Positions 15,266 to 25,067 of a stretch of 64,000 nt of DNA are shown piece by piece. The DNA lies in NCBI RefSeq assembly GCF_016595495.1, contig NZ_JAENIM010000037.1, forward strand, positions 30,633 through 94,632. Reading direction: 5' to 3'. The DNA is from Persicirhabdus sediminis (GTDB taxonomy: Bacteria; Verrucomicrobiota; Verrucomicrobiia; Verrucomicrobiales; Akkermansiaceae). The position numbers and the translations under genes were made by a program. The notes under the pieces are model-generated. The model was not told the origin of the DNA and made no database searches. It was given only the letters and a program-made list of their open reading frames with translations. How positions within the stretch are numbered: the first letter of the stretch is position 1; each line of letters opens with the position of its first letter.

Positions 15266-17779
15266 ATGGAAAAATACGTATCCAGCACACATCGCACTCT
15301 CAAAAAAGTTAGCCTACTCTGCCTAACTAGCCTTTGCGTTGGCACGATTTCGCTGCCGAGCCAAGCTGGAGAATCTACCTCCTCGACTTCTCAATCTGAG
15401 CTGCAAAGACGCATTGATAACTACAAACAAGGTTATCAGAAAATTCAGGAGGGTGACCAAGCGTACAACGCTGGTGATTACGAATCTGCGGTTGCCGCCT
15501 ATTCATCAGCCTACAGCCTACTGCCAAATGGCACGAAGTCAGCGCAACTCAAGAGAGACGCAGCTGACCGCTACGCCACCGCGGCTACTGAGCTGGCTAG
15601 ACAAGTTTCCGGCACTGGCGACTACGCCCAAGCCAAACAACTACTAAATGCCGTTCTCGATCCAAGTGTGGCGCCATCACACATTGGCGCGGCTAAGCTG
15701 CTAGCCCAGCTGGACGATCCAATTCGCTACAACCCATCGCTCACCCCTGAGCACAGCCGCAATGTCGACAATGTTGGCAAACTGCTGCGTAAAGGTGAGG
15801 GATTTTATAACCTCGGCAATTACGACGCCGCCAATAAGACTTTTGAAGAAGTCTTACGCATCGACCCATACAACAGCGCATCTAGACGCTGGATGGAGAG
15901 AATTGATAATGCCAAAGCTGATTATTATCGCTCAGCCTTCGACCATACACGAGCCAATGCTCTGATGGAAGTTGACCGAGAATGGGAGACTAAGGTCAAC
16001 CCAGATAATAGCGTATTCATGTCGACCATGCCATCTGCTGATCTGTTTGGCAACAATGTCGTCGACGTCCGCCAAAAGCTCAGCCAGATCCATGTCGACA
16101 TCATTGACCTCGATCAAGCATCACTGACGGAGGCGATTGATTTTGTCCGCATCAAAGCCAACGAGCACGGCATCAACGTTGTCATCAATACTGGCGATAC
16201 GACCACTGATACTTTCCAGAAAATCGACTCTACTAGATTTACCCTGCAACTACGCAATATTCCTCTAGATGCTGTTTTAGATTACATCACCCAGAACACC
16301 CACACCAAGTGGGTTACCGACGCATTCTCTGTAGAAATCGTCCCATCAGGATCGTCCGATGAGCGCCTCATCACTCGCTCATTTAATGTGCCGCCAAACT
16401 TCCTGAAAACCAATAATGCTCAGCAAGATGTCAATGATGACCCATTTGCCGAAACATCAGGCACCTCAGGCGGCATCTTACCTCAGCGCATTACCATCGA
16501 GGAATACCTCAAACAAAGTGGTGTCGTCCTCGGTGATGGAGCTTTTGCCAATTACCTGCCAGCGAACAACACCTTAACCATTCGTAGTAACCGCGCAGAC
16601 ATCGACCTCGTCGCTCAGCTCGTTGAGCTCTCCAGCCGAGAAGAACCTGTAGCTATCAAAATTGAAACCACAATCATGCGGGTTTCTCAACACGATGCTG
16701 AAGCCCTTGGCTTTGACTGGCTCATTTCACCTGGCTACCTGAAAAATGGCGTCTACTTCGGCGGTGGCTCAGTTGGCAATCAAGCGCCACTAGACGATAT
16801 CCCAAACCCTCTCAGCGGTGCAATCGCTGGCACTCTTGGAGCCCTAGCCCCCGTTACAGCAGGCAATCGCTCGGGTGACGCAGCTCTCCAACGCAGCTCT
16901 CTCGACAGCCTACTCGCAGCTGGCTCAACTGGCTACACACCATCTAACGATAGAGCTCCAGGTATCCTGACTTTAACCGGAACCTTCAATGGCATGCAGG
17001 TGCAAATGATGATGCGCGGCCTCGACCAACACAAAGCTGTTGATATCATCACCAAACCATCGGTATTCTCACGCAGTGGCGAGAAGGCGTCGGTAGAAGT
17101 CATTCGTGAGTTCATATACCCAACTGAATACGAACCACCAGAACTGCCGAGCAGCGTAGGCAGCGGCACTACTGGTCTTGTTATCGATGGAACGACTGGA
17201 GGAGTCATCGAATCAGCTCAGGAGTCATCATTGACTCCAATCACGCCAGCCCACCCGACAGCCTTTGAAACACGCAATACAGGCGTCACTATGGAGGTTG
17301 AGGCCATGGTTGGCCCCAACAAACACTTTATCGACCTGTCGATCAGACCTGAGCTTGTCGAATTCGAAGGATTTGTAGACTACGGGTCACCAATTACAGG
17401 GGCTTACAGTAGCTTTGAGTTCAATTTAACAGGGGAAGGTGGGTCATATTTCAACCGTTCAGGCGCCAGTGGCGTGCTGACAGAAAACCACATCCTCATG
17501 CCCGTTTTCAAGAAAATCGGCATGCCGTCCGCCGCTGTCACAATTGCAGACAATACCACCATCGTACTCGGTGGCATGATCTCATCAAAGCGCGTCAATG
17601 TAGAAGACAAAACACCTATCTTAGGAGACATCCCCTACGTCGGGCGCCTCTTCAGATCTGAGTCATCATCAGAGCTGAAAGAACACATCATGATCGCCGT
17701 TCACGTAGAACTCATGGATGCCAGTGGCCGTCCGTGGCGTGAAATGCACCAAGAAGAAACAACCGCCAGCATCAAATAG
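15266..17779 (+). CDS. Outer-membrane secretin of type IV pilus/type II secretion type (Amuc_1098-like)
   Basis: 837 aa. The signal peptide ends near residue 34 (LPSQAG). TPR-like helices occupy about 40-215, with YNAGDYESAVAAYSSAY near 67 and YNLGNYDAANKTFEEVLRIDPYN near 180. Small periplasmic secretin domains cover about 265-460. The C-terminal secretin gate domain carries the typical DNTTIVLGGMISSK and TPILGDIPYVGRLF near 762-797. TPR plus secretin is the layout of the Akkermansia Amuc_1098 protein, a type IV pilus-like outer-membrane channel. The usual partners (PilM, PilN, PilO-like proteins and ATPases) are absent nearby, so it is an orphan here. A membrane protein gene follows 50 bp downstream. 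Confidence 0.88.
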   Translation: MEKYVSSTHRTLKKVSLLCLTSLCVGTISLPSQAGESTSSTSQSELQRRIDNYKQGYQKIQEGDQAYNAGDYESAVAAYSSAYSLLPNGTKSAQLKRDAADRYATAATELARQVSGTGDYAQAKQLLNAVLDPSVAPSHIGAAKLLAQLDDPIRYNPSLTPEHSRNVDNVGKLLRKGEGFYNLGNYDAANKTFEEVLRIDPYNSASRRWMERIDNAKADYYRSAFDHTRANALMEVDREWETKVNPDNSVFMSTMPSADLFGNNVVDVRQKLSQIHVDIIDLDQASLTEAIDFVRIKANEHGINVVINTGDTTTDTFQKIDSTRFTLQLRNIPLDAVLDYITQNTHTKWVTDAFSVEIVPSGSSDERLITRSFNVPPNFLKTNNAQQDVNDDPFAETSGTSGGILPQRITIEEYLKQSGVVLGDGAFANYLPANNTLTIRSNRADIDLVAQLVELSSREEPVAIKIETTIMRVSQHDAEALGFDWLISPGYLKNGVYFGGGSVGNQAPLDDIPNPLSGAIAGTLGALAPVTAGNRSGDAALQRSSLDSLLAAGSTGYTPSNDRAPGILTLTGTFNGMQVQMMMRGLDQHKAVDIITKPSVFSRSGEKASVEVIREFIYPTEYEPPELPSSVGSGTTGLVIDGTTGGVIESAQESSLTPITPAHPTAFETRNTGVTMEVEAMVGPNKHFIDLSIRPELVEFEGFVDYGSPITGAYSSFEFNLTGEGGSYFNRSGASGVLTENHILMPVFKKIGMPSAAVTIADNTTIVLGGMISSKRVNVEDKTPILGDIPYVGRLFRSESSSELKEHIMIAVHVELMDASGRPWREMHQEETTASIK

Positions 17780-17829
17780 CCGCTCAGGCACAGCTGCCTA
17801 TTATAAACATTTCCCCATCTTCATTCTTA

Positions 17830-19350
17830 ATGTCCTCAGAGAAACCTTTTGAGCCGAAAAATAACACGGCTGACGACAACATCAGCCAGCTGAAAAAAGA
17901 GCTAAATCAAACCCATGGGGTTCCAGATGGCGAGCTTATCACTCGCCCAGATGGCACTCAGGTAATCAAAGCTCGCAAAAGAAAAAGACGCTCAAAACAA
18001 CCTCATAAAGAGGAGGCAAAAAAACGCCTTAAAAAAATCATCATTGGCGCCTCGTTTCTTGCGTTGATGGGCATAGCTCTGGTTGTTGGCATCTTCATAA
18101 TCTTAGCCAAATACAATAGCGATAGCTTTAAGAAACAATCTGAGTCTGACATTGCTGCATTTACTGACGCAGCTCAGGTCAAAGTCCACCGCATGACGGT
18201 GACACCAGCATCAGCTAAAATCTCCGCCATTGAAGCCAGCTGGCCAGCCAACTCCACCATCCAGAAAGCCGAATTCAAACAAATTGCCACTCGCTTTAAG
18301 CTAAGTACATTTTTTGGCAAATACTGGAAAAGTGCTGAGCTCAGCGCCGCCACTGGCTCACTCCACCTGCAGCTACCAACAGGACCAGCAGCAGCGGAAG
18401 AAAGTAAATCTTCACCATTTGCATTTGATTTTTACCGCAGCTTCTCCACCGACATTTTCTTTGGACCAAGTACCAAGGGGGTAGCCTTACGCAAAGCGCA
18501 ATGCACCTTCGACGAGCTCTACGGCGTCCCACAGTCAATGATTCAAGACGCCACATTGCAGCATCCATTCTGGCCAAATTTACAGGTTAAGAATGTGCTC
18601 CTCAAGCACAATACGGCGGATAATACCGAGCTCACAGGCGTCATCATGCCAACGGCCAACAGCGGTAGCGGGCTAATCAACGTAACTGGCAAAATCAATA
18701 TCTATGCTGATGAAACCAACGAGCTTGAGCTAAAAATCACAGATTTCCCTATCCAGCAATTGGTCGGTGACGGCAGAAAGCTGAGGCTAGATCGCTTCCT
18801 CGATGGTGCTATTGATGCGCCTTTGGCATCACTAGACATCAACCCACGAAATCCGGACACCCTCAAAATCGAAGCTGCCTTTGAATCTCGCCGACTCAAC
18901 CTACAAGGTCTGACATTCCTACGCACTCTGCGCCGCGAGCTCGGTCAGTCATGGTACGACAAACCTGTTTTTGACGAAAGCAATGGCACACTGATCATCG
19001 AAAACGGTGGCGATGTCACCATCGACAATTTATCATTCACCGCCCGCGATAAACTGCAACTCCGCGGTAGCATCACTTGCTCAAAAACAAATGAACTCTC
19101 AGGCACGCTAGAAGTTGGCCTACCTGCCATTGAGAACTCAAGCAGACCTGATGGATTCTCTGCTTCATCGAATGGCTACTACTGGGCTGAAGTCACCTTA
19201 AGCGGCACAGTGACCCGCCCTAAAGATGACCTGTTCGACATCATGGGCGCCAAGGAAACACCTAGCGGCTCGCAAAAGAAAATCCCAACAGAAGAGCAGC
19301 TACTCAACCCTGCTAACTCAGGTTTCAGCTTCGACGAGCTAACGGACTAA
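17830..19350 (+). CDS. Single-pass membrane protein with AsmA-like periplasmic part
   Basis: 506 aa. The cytoplasmic N-terminus (about 1-72) is highly charged, with a basic KARKRKRRSKQ patch near 54. One membrane helix lies at about 73-96. The long periplasmic region is rich in beta-strands with features of AsmA/DUF748-type proteins: LDGAIDAPLASLDI near 325, GGDVTIDNLSFTARDKLQLRGSI near 396-418 and a final LSGTVTRPKDD. AsmA-like proteins are thought to move or guide lipids between membranes. This is pattern-level similarity only. It follows the secretin by 50 bp and is probably cotranscribed, so it could serve the same envelope machine. Confidence 0.6.
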   Translation: MSSEKPFEPKNNTADDNISQLKKELNQTHGVPDGELITRPDGTQVIKARKRKRRSKQPHKEEAKKRLKKIIIGASFLALMGIALVVGIFIILAKYNSDSFKKQSESDIAAFTDAAQVKVHRMTVTPASAKISAIEASWPANSTIQKAEFKQIATRFKLSTFFGKYWKSAELSAATGSLHLQLPTGPAAAEESKSSPFAFDFYRSFSTDIFFGPSTKGVALRKAQCTFDELYGVPQSMIQDATLQHPFWPNLQVKNVLLKHNTADNTELTGVIMPTANSGSGLINVTGKINIYADETNELELKITDFPIQQLVGDGRKLRLDRFLDGAIDAPLASLDINPRNPDTLKIEAAFESRRLNLQGLTFLRTLRRELGQSWYDKPVFDESNGTLIIENGGDVTIDNLSFTARDKLQLRGSITCSKTNELSGTLEVGLPAIENSSRPDGFSASSNGYYWAEVTLSGTVTRPKDDLFDIMGAKETPSGSQKKIPTEEQLLNPANSGFSFDELTD

Positions 19351-19435
19351 CCCCACCTCTCAGCTCAAAGATTTTTTTGCGTTTCTCGCACATGCGTGAT
19401 TGCATCTAGCGGAAACGCAAGTCATCATCCTCAAC

Positions 19436-20512
19436 ATGATGCAAAACCGTAAGGATTTCCTTTTTGAGCTACTCGAAACGCCTAGCCCAACAGGCTTTGA
19501 AATGCCTGGCCAGCGCGTGTGGGCCAGCCACCTCAAACCCATCGCCGACGAAGTCGACTGCGATGCCTACGGCTCGACATGGGCGCGGCTCAAGGGAGCG
19601 GGTTCGGCAACCATCATGCTAGAAGCGCACGCCGATGAGATTGGCTTCATGGTCAAGCACATCACCAAAGACGGTTTTTTGCGCATCGACCGCATAGGCG
19701 GCAGCGACGCAGCCACTGGTCGCGGTAGAAGAATTCAAATCCTTGGCGATAAAGGTGCCGTCACAGGTATTATTGGCAACACCGCCATCCACCTCAGACG
19801 CGATAGCCTTGGTACAGAAAAAGCACCAAAAGTTCACGAACTCTGGGTTGATCTCGGCGCCACGAGCGAGAGCGAAGTCGCCGAGCTAGGCATCCGCGTG
19901 GGCCACCCAGCTGTCTACACTGATGGGCCGATGGAATTGGCCAACAACCGCATCGTCAGCCGTGCGCTCGACAACCGTATTGGCAGCTACATCATCGCCG
20001 AAGTGATGCAAAAAATTGCCGCAGAGGAGAACAAACCTAACCACAACCTGCTTTGCCTAAATGCAGTACAAGAAGAGATTGGCGGCGCTGGTGCTCGCAT
20101 GGCTAGCTACCGCCACCAGCCAGACTTGTGCATCTGCCTTGATGTCACCCACGCCACAGATACCCCTGGGCTAGACAGCGCCGAGCACGGAGCCGTCAAA
20201 CTCGGTGGCGGCCCGACACTCACCCACGGCACCGCCAACCACCCACTCATCACCGAGCGGCTAAAATCAATCGCGGAAAAATATAACATCCCCATCCAGC
20301 ATGAAGCGTCTAGCAGGTTCACCGGAACCGATACCGATAAAATTTACGACGTGCGCTCAGGCATCCCATCCGCGCTAGTTTCACTGCCGCTGCGCTGCAT
20401 GCATTCAGTAGTGGAAACTGCTGACTGGTCTGACATTAACCACACGATTGAGCTTCTCAGCCAATTTGTGCTATCTTTGCAAGATTCAGACACATTTAGC
20501 CACAAACTCTAA
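19436..20512 (+). CDS. M42 family aminopeptidase
   Basis: 358 aa from the ATG at 19436 (MMQNRKDFLFELLETPSPTGFE). An upstream TTG at 19400 would add 12 atypical residues, so I reject it. M42 metal ligands are visible: the first His in LEAHADEIGF, the Asp in SRALDNRIGSY, the Glu pair in NAVQEEIGGAGA, the Asp in CLDVTHATDTPG and the late His in LRCMHSVVE. These enzymes are cytoplasmic dinuclear metalloaminopeptidases of the TET/glutamyl aminopeptidase type that trim peptides. The stop codon is directly followed by the ATG of the next gene, implying tight cotranscription. Confidence 0.9.
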   Translation: MMQNRKDFLFELLETPSPTGFEMPGQRVWASHLKPIADEVDCDAYGSTWARLKGAGSATIMLEAHADEIGFMVKHITKDGFLRIDRIGGSDAATGRGRRIQILGDKGAVTGIIGNTAIHLRRDSLGTEKAPKVHELWVDLGATSESEVAELGIRVGHPAVYTDGPMELANNRIVSRALDNRIGSYIIAEVMQKIAAEENKPNHNLLCLNAVQEEIGGAGARMASYRHQPDLCICLDVTHATDTPGLDSAEHGAVKLGGGPTLTHGTANHPLITERLKSIAEKYNIPIQHEASSRFTGTDTDKIYDVRSGIPSALVSLPLRCMHSVVETADWSDINHTIELLSQFVLSLQDSDTFSHKL

Positions 20513-22525
20513 ATGAAACATCCAGCGCTCACAATTCTAGCCCTGATCACTTGCCTCTGCCAGCTGATCAGCGCCAGTGAGCCTGCGAATATGAACAACT
20601 CGCCAGCTAAACTCGCTGCCGACGCCTTCATCACCAAACTCAACCAAACTAAGCCGCTGCAGATAGATTTGGCGACAGAAACCGCCATTTCTCCCTACAT
20701 CCCTGCTTACAAGAAAAAGCGCATCTATGGGCGACTCAAAAGGCAGGTGAACAGCTACTTCATGGATGGCGACACCATCACCTTTGACTGGCTTGTTGAT
20801 ACCGAGAACTACGCCGCTGTCAGTTACCAAGTAAGGAACCCACTCAACCCACAACACCTGCACATCATCACCGTGGCGATGTGCAAAACCACAAAGGGCT
20901 GGCTACCAGCCCCGCAGCTTGGGTCATTTCAAAACATCTACAATGGCTACAGCGAGCAGCTCAGTGATGAACTCGACCAGCTCAGCAAGTCACTGCAGAA
21001 AAACACTAACAAACGTCAGCCCAGCCTGCGTGAAGATGCCAGCAAACAATTCCAAAGATCAGTTGCTGAATACCGCCAGCAACTCGCTGAAACCCCGCCC
21101 AAAGAGCTAGCCAAACAATTTCTCAACTACTGCCGAAATCAGCAGCTAGCTGGAGCTCTCGCCTGCCTCAACCCGATGGGCACTAGCCGGCTCAATCAAA
21201 ATGCTTGGCGAGAAATTCACCGCGCCACCGCTTCCGCCATCGCAGGCTCCCACAAGATCAACAAATGGGAAATCATTACCTCCCCGCCAGCTGGATCCGT
21301 CCAGGTCGTCGACTTCTCAGAAACACAGAGCCAAGTCACACTCTATCACTGGAACCCTCTACTCGCATCTAGCCCACCGGAGGTTTTGAACTTCTCGGTA
21401 GATCAAATGCAGCCACCCTATTTCCTAGAGCTTCCCGTGCCGCTCATGCACGAGGGCTACGAATATGCTGACGACCACTCGGCTGAAGAACATCAATCGG
21501 CTAACTTCTATCAGCTCTTAAATAAACAAAGTCAGTACCAACCATTAGACTCACTGGATGACGCCATCGACAAACTGCAGAACGCCATCAAAACTAATGA
21601 CTTTAAAAGCTACCTCCAGCTGGTTGCCCCAGAGCTTCGCCTAGAGCAGAAAAACAAACAAATCCTCATCAACACACTTAAAGTTTCGTGGCGCAATGCA
21701 ATTGGCCAATCAAGCCTTCCCATCGACAGCACCCACTCGCCACTACCAGCAAAGACCTGCCTCACCCGCAATGCCGCCATTGCATACACAGCCCCTGCTA
21801 TCATCGATCTGGCTAACAGCAAAAATATTCACACCAGCTATTGGCTACAAATCGACGGTCATTGGTCGCTCGTTCCATCCAGCCAGCGCTTTACCAGAGA
21901 AATCAACAAATCCTTAGATGAAGATGAACTCAGCAAGTTCAATGTGCTAGCCAGTACAAGCAAATCCGAGTTTAAAAAACAGCTGAACAAATACCAACTG
22001 CTCAACATCCAGCAGGTTGACTGGCAGGAAACTGCCACAGCGCCTAGCAATCAAGAGGCCAAAGATCACACCAACAAATACCTAAAACTACTTAGTGAAG
22101 CCAATACTAACGAAATCTTGCAAAACTCGCTACTCATTTGCCCTGAAGATGACAGCGCACCGCTAACACAAATAAAATACGCCATTCAAGGTAGCCAACT
22201 CACTAAGAAAATTGGCATTCCAGATGAAATTCTAGCCACTTCTAGCAACGGCCGCTGGCATGCAGTTAGTCTGAAAACACACACCACAGCTGAGCAAGCT
22301 GATTACCCGATGATGCTCATCACTACTCATCATGGGAAAACAAAAACGGTCATCGATTTCAAAGTCAAATACATCACCCATCTAGGCATTCAGCTCAGGA
22401 ACAATTCAAACTGGAAAAAATTAGAAGAAAACATCCCAGCTGAAGAGCTAGAGCGAATTCGTGAACTATTTGACAAACATATCAAGCTAGCTGAAAGCGA
22501 CTACAAAGCAAACCAAGATGACTAA
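20513..22525 (+). CDS. Exported protein of unknown function
   Basis: 670 aa. A signal peptide occupies about residues 1-22 (LALITCLCQLISAS). The rest is soluble, rich in Gln, Asn, Ser and Lys, without cysteine pairs or recognisable catalytic motifs. Stretches such as KELAKQFLNYCRNQQLAGALACLNP near 202 and IDKLQNAIKTNDFKSYLQLV near 350 look like repeated small helical (NTF2- or TPR-like) units, suggesting several similar domains in series. It begins on the base after the M42 peptidase stop and may be translationally coupled to it, though one product is cytoplasmic and the other exported. I cannot name a family. Confidence 0.65.
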   Translation: MKHPALTILALITCLCQLISASEPANMNNSPAKLAADAFITKLNQTKPLQIDLATETAISPYIPAYKKKRIYGRLKRQVNSYFMDGDTITFDWLVDTENYAAVSYQVRNPLNPQHLHIITVAMCKTTKGWLPAPQLGSFQNIYNGYSEQLSDELDQLSKSLQKNTNKRQPSLREDASKQFQRSVAEYRQQLAETPPKELAKQFLNYCRNQQLAGALACLNPMGTSRLNQNAWREIHRATASAIAGSHKINKWEIITSPPAGSVQVVDFSETQSQVTLYHWNPLLASSPPEVLNFSVDQMQPPYFLELPVPLMHEGYEYADDHSAEEHQSANFYQLLNKQSQYQPLDSLDDAIDKLQNAIKTNDFKSYLQLVAPELRLEQKNKQILINTLKVSWRNAIGQSSLPIDSTHSPLPAKTCLTRNAAIAYTAPAIIDLANSKNIHTSYWLQIDGHWSLVPSSQRFTREINKSLDEDELSKFNVLASTSKSEFKKQLNKYQLLNIQQVDWQETATAPSNQEAKDHTNKYLKLLSEANTNEILQNSLLICPEDDSAPLTQIKYAIQGSQLTKKIGIPDEILATSSNGRWHAVSLKTHTTAEQADYPMMLITTHHGKTKTVIDFKVKYITHLGIQLRNNSNWKKLEENIPAEELERIRELFDKHIKLAESDYKANQDD

Positions 22526-22609
22526 GCGCAAGGGTCACAATCAACTTGCCTCAAACTAACTGCCCAGCCATCATCATTTTCTATCTACACCCAGCTGCCT
22601 CTACCTCAT

Positions 22610-23554
22610 ATGGACTTTTCTAAAGCATGTCACACCGCCGCCGCACTCGAAAAATCAGTGCAAAGCATCATCGAAGGCCAAGCAGCTAACATCCGCCAAA
22701 TACTTGCCTGCATGGCTTGCGGCGGACACGTCTTGCTAGAAGATAATCCAGGAACCGGCAAAACTACTCTAGCTAAAGCCATCGCAGGCAGCGTTAGAAA
22801 CGCAGATTTCAAGCGTCTGCAATTCACCCCAGACCTGCTACCGTCCGACATTCTCGGCGTCTCCATTCTCAACCCAAAATCTGGCAGTTTCAGTTTTCAC
22901 CCTGGTCCGGTGTTTACCGACATCTTACTAGCAGACGAAATCAACCGCGCCTCACCGCGCACCCAGAGCGCCCTGCTAGAATCCATGGCTGAGCGCCAAG
23001 CGACCATCGAAGGTGTCTGCCACGACCTCAACGGACTCTTCTTTGTCATCGCCACGCAGAACCCAGTAGAATTTCGCGGTACCTATCCGCTGCCAGAAGC
23101 GCAGATGGACCGCTTCACCATCCGCAGCTCGCTCGGCTACGTCGGACCAGCTGAAGAAGCTGCCATCCTATCAGCTCAACAAACTAGCCACCCGCTAGAA
23201 TCGCTAGAGGCAACAGTTTCGCTAGACGACTTCCTCCAGCTACAGAACCAAATCAAACAGATCCGCATCAGTGAAGAGCTAAACCACTACATCGTGGCGC
23301 TGTGCTCAGCTACCCGCCATCACAGCGAGATCCTACTTCCAGCCAGCCCACGCGCCTCACTCGCGCTGATGAAAATGGCCAAATCTATGGCGCTGTTTGA
23401 AGGCATGGAATTTGTCACCCCACAGCTGATTCAAGATCTAGCGATCTCGGTAATTGCCCACCGACTCGTGCTAACGGCTGATGCTAAATTCAGCGGCCGC
23501 ACCGCAGAAAACATCATCACCGAGATCATCGAAAAAACCGCCGTTCCTAGCTAA
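22610..23554 (+). CDS. MoxR-family AAA+ ATPase
   Basis: 314 aa. Walker A DNPGTGKTT lies near residues 44-52, Walker B LLADEINRA near 107-115, sensor 1 ATQNPVE near 147, and the MoxR lid domain follows with LPASPRASLALMKMAKSMA near 241. MoxR ATPases act as chaperone-like assembly factors for metal centres or membrane complexes and are typically encoded with DUF58 and VWA proteins. The DUF58 gene begins 4 bp downstream. The VWA and transglutaminase genes often found in this module are missing here. Confidence 0.93.
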   Translation: MDFSKACHTAAALEKSVQSIIEGQAANIRQILACMACGGHVLLEDNPGTGKTTLAKAIAGSVRNADFKRLQFTPDLLPSDILGVSILNPKSGSFSFHPGPVFTDILLADEINRASPRTQSALLESMAERQATIEGVCHDLNGLFFVIATQNPVEFRGTYPLPEAQMDRFTIRSSLGYVGPAEEAAILSAQQTSHPLESLEATVSLDDFLQLQNQIKQIRISEELNHYIVALCSATRHHSEILLPASPRASLALMKMAKSMALFEGMEFVTPQLIQDLAISVIAHRLVLTADAKFSGRTAENIITEIIEKTAVPS

Positions 23555-23558
23555 GGCC

Positions 23559-24944
23559 ATGCGCACACCCGCCCAAACCAATAAAGTGCGTCGCTTCATC
23601 CACCGAGCCTACTGGCGGTCTGGCTCGCTCAACTTTTACGTTTCCAAACGCGTGCGACCAGCTGGTGTAGCCGTCATGTCGCTTGCCCCCTTAGCATTTA
23701 TTCTCATGCCGCGGATCTCGCAGACACCAGTATTCCAGCTGCGTGGCATGATCCTAGGCGCACTCGCATGCTCATTCGCTTGGTCTCTAACCAGACGCTG
23801 TAAAATCTCAGCCAAACGCATTCTTCCAGCAGCAGCCAGTGCGGGCGAGCCACTTATCTATTATGTGGAAATCACCAATCTATCGAAACATAAAGTTAGA
23901 CAGGTTCTAATCAACGAGACTGAACATGACGATAGGCCCACACTCGACCAATTCTCGCTAGGCCGTGAGCCAGGTGAGGAAAGCCGCAATGCCTTTGATC
24001 AATATTTTGCCTATTACCGTTGGCTTTGGCTGCGCAGAAAAAATCAAAAATACACACCAGCCGCCAACCACCAAAAAATCCAGCTAGCTGGACATGAAAC
24101 CAAAAAATTTCCACTCTCTATCACCCCGCTGAAACGCGGTGTCATCCAGCTGGATAAAATCGACCTCTGCCTACCAGATCCACTTGGCTTGTTTCAAAAA
24201 TGTCGCCGGATAAAAACGGAACCGCAGAAAGTCATCATCCTACCAAAGCGCTATCGCATTCCCGCGCTCAAGCTCCCCGGCTCCGCGCGCTACCAACTTG
24301 GCGGCGAAAGCGCCTCATTCAACAGTGGTGAGTCGGGAGATTTTACTAGCGTTAGAGACTATCGCCCCGGTGACCCGCCACGTCATATCCACTGGAAAAG
24401 CTGGGCAAAAACTGGAAAAGCGATCGTCAAAGAATACGAAGAAATCTTTTTCCCACACTACGGATTGATTCTCGATACCTGTGCGCCGCCAAACTTGCTA
24501 GATAGCTTTGAAGAAGCAGTCTCGGTAGCAGCATCCTTTGCCGTTAGCCTAGACAGCAATCAATCGTTGCTAGATCTGATGTTCATCAAAGATCAGGCAC
24601 ATCGCTTCACCACTGGCCGCAACGAAGCTAAGGTGGACCACATTCTAGAAATCCTAGCAGAAGTAGAACCGCAAGCGATCATCGACTACCAAGTGATGGA
24701 GAAATTGCTCCACAAACATCTAGCTGACCTGAGCTCGTGCATTGTCGTTTTTGTCGGCTGGGACCAACAAAAAGCCGACTTCCTACGCAACCTCCACCAA
24801 GCGAATGCTAACCTGCTCGTGATGGCCATTTTTCCCGACCAGCAACAAGCTCAGCAGCAACTCGCCAGCGTGCCCGCAGCCACCTCTATTCATCCGGTGC
24901 TCGCCGATGAGACGGAAAAGTCACTAGCTAACATATTCAGCTAA
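23559..24944 (+). CDS. DUF58-domain membrane protein
   Basis: 461 aa from the ATG at 23559 (MRTPAQTNKVRRF), 4 bp after the moxR stop. A longer frame back to 23481 would overlap moxR by 74 bp with Ser/Pro/Lys-rich sequence, so I reject it. Two membrane helices lie near residues 35-52 and 58-74. The diagnostic DUF58 motif SVRDYRPGDPPRHIHWKSWAKTG is near 265-287. The C-terminal part has a VWA-like arrangement (LILDTCAPPN). It is the usual partner of MoxR, probably acting at the inner membrane on an unknown client. This is the last gene of the operon. Confidence 0.9.
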   Translation: MRTPAQTNKVRRFIHRAYWRSGSLNFYVSKRVRPAGVAVMSLAPLAFILMPRISQTPVFQLRGMILGALACSFAWSLTRRCKISAKRILPAAASAGEPLIYYVEITNLSKHKVRQVLINETEHDDRPTLDQFSLGREPGEESRNAFDQYFAYYRWLWLRRKNQKYTPAANHQKIQLAGHETKKFPLSITPLKRGVIQLDKIDLCLPDPLGLFQKCRRIKTEPQKVIILPKRYRIPALKLPGSARYQLGGESASFNSGESGDFTSVRDYRPGDPPRHIHWKSWAKTGKAIVKEYEEIFFPHYGLILDTCAPPNLLDSFEEAVSVAASFAVSLDSNQSLLDLMFIKDQAHRFTTGRNEAKVDHILEILAEVEPQAIIDYQVMEKLLHKHLADLSSCIVVFVGWDQQKADFLRNLHQANANLLVMAIFPDQQQAQQQLASVPAATSIHPVLADETEKSLANIFS

Positions 24945-24990
24945 TTCACCTTTTTAAATTCCCTCTAGCGGGCTCTCTGCGGCTCAAACA

Positions 24991-25025
24991 AAAAAAAGAG
25001 CCACCCGGAACTAACCGAGTGGCTC
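24991..25025 (-). terminator. Terminator of porin-like gene
   Basis: GAGCCAC (24998-25004) pairs with GTGGCTC (25019-25025). Seven T follow on the minus strand. It serves the gene ending at 25068 and may also stop converging transcripts. Confidence 0.82.
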
Positions 25026-25067
25026 AAAATCTATATTTTCAATTCAGTTCTAATGAACTGACTAGAA

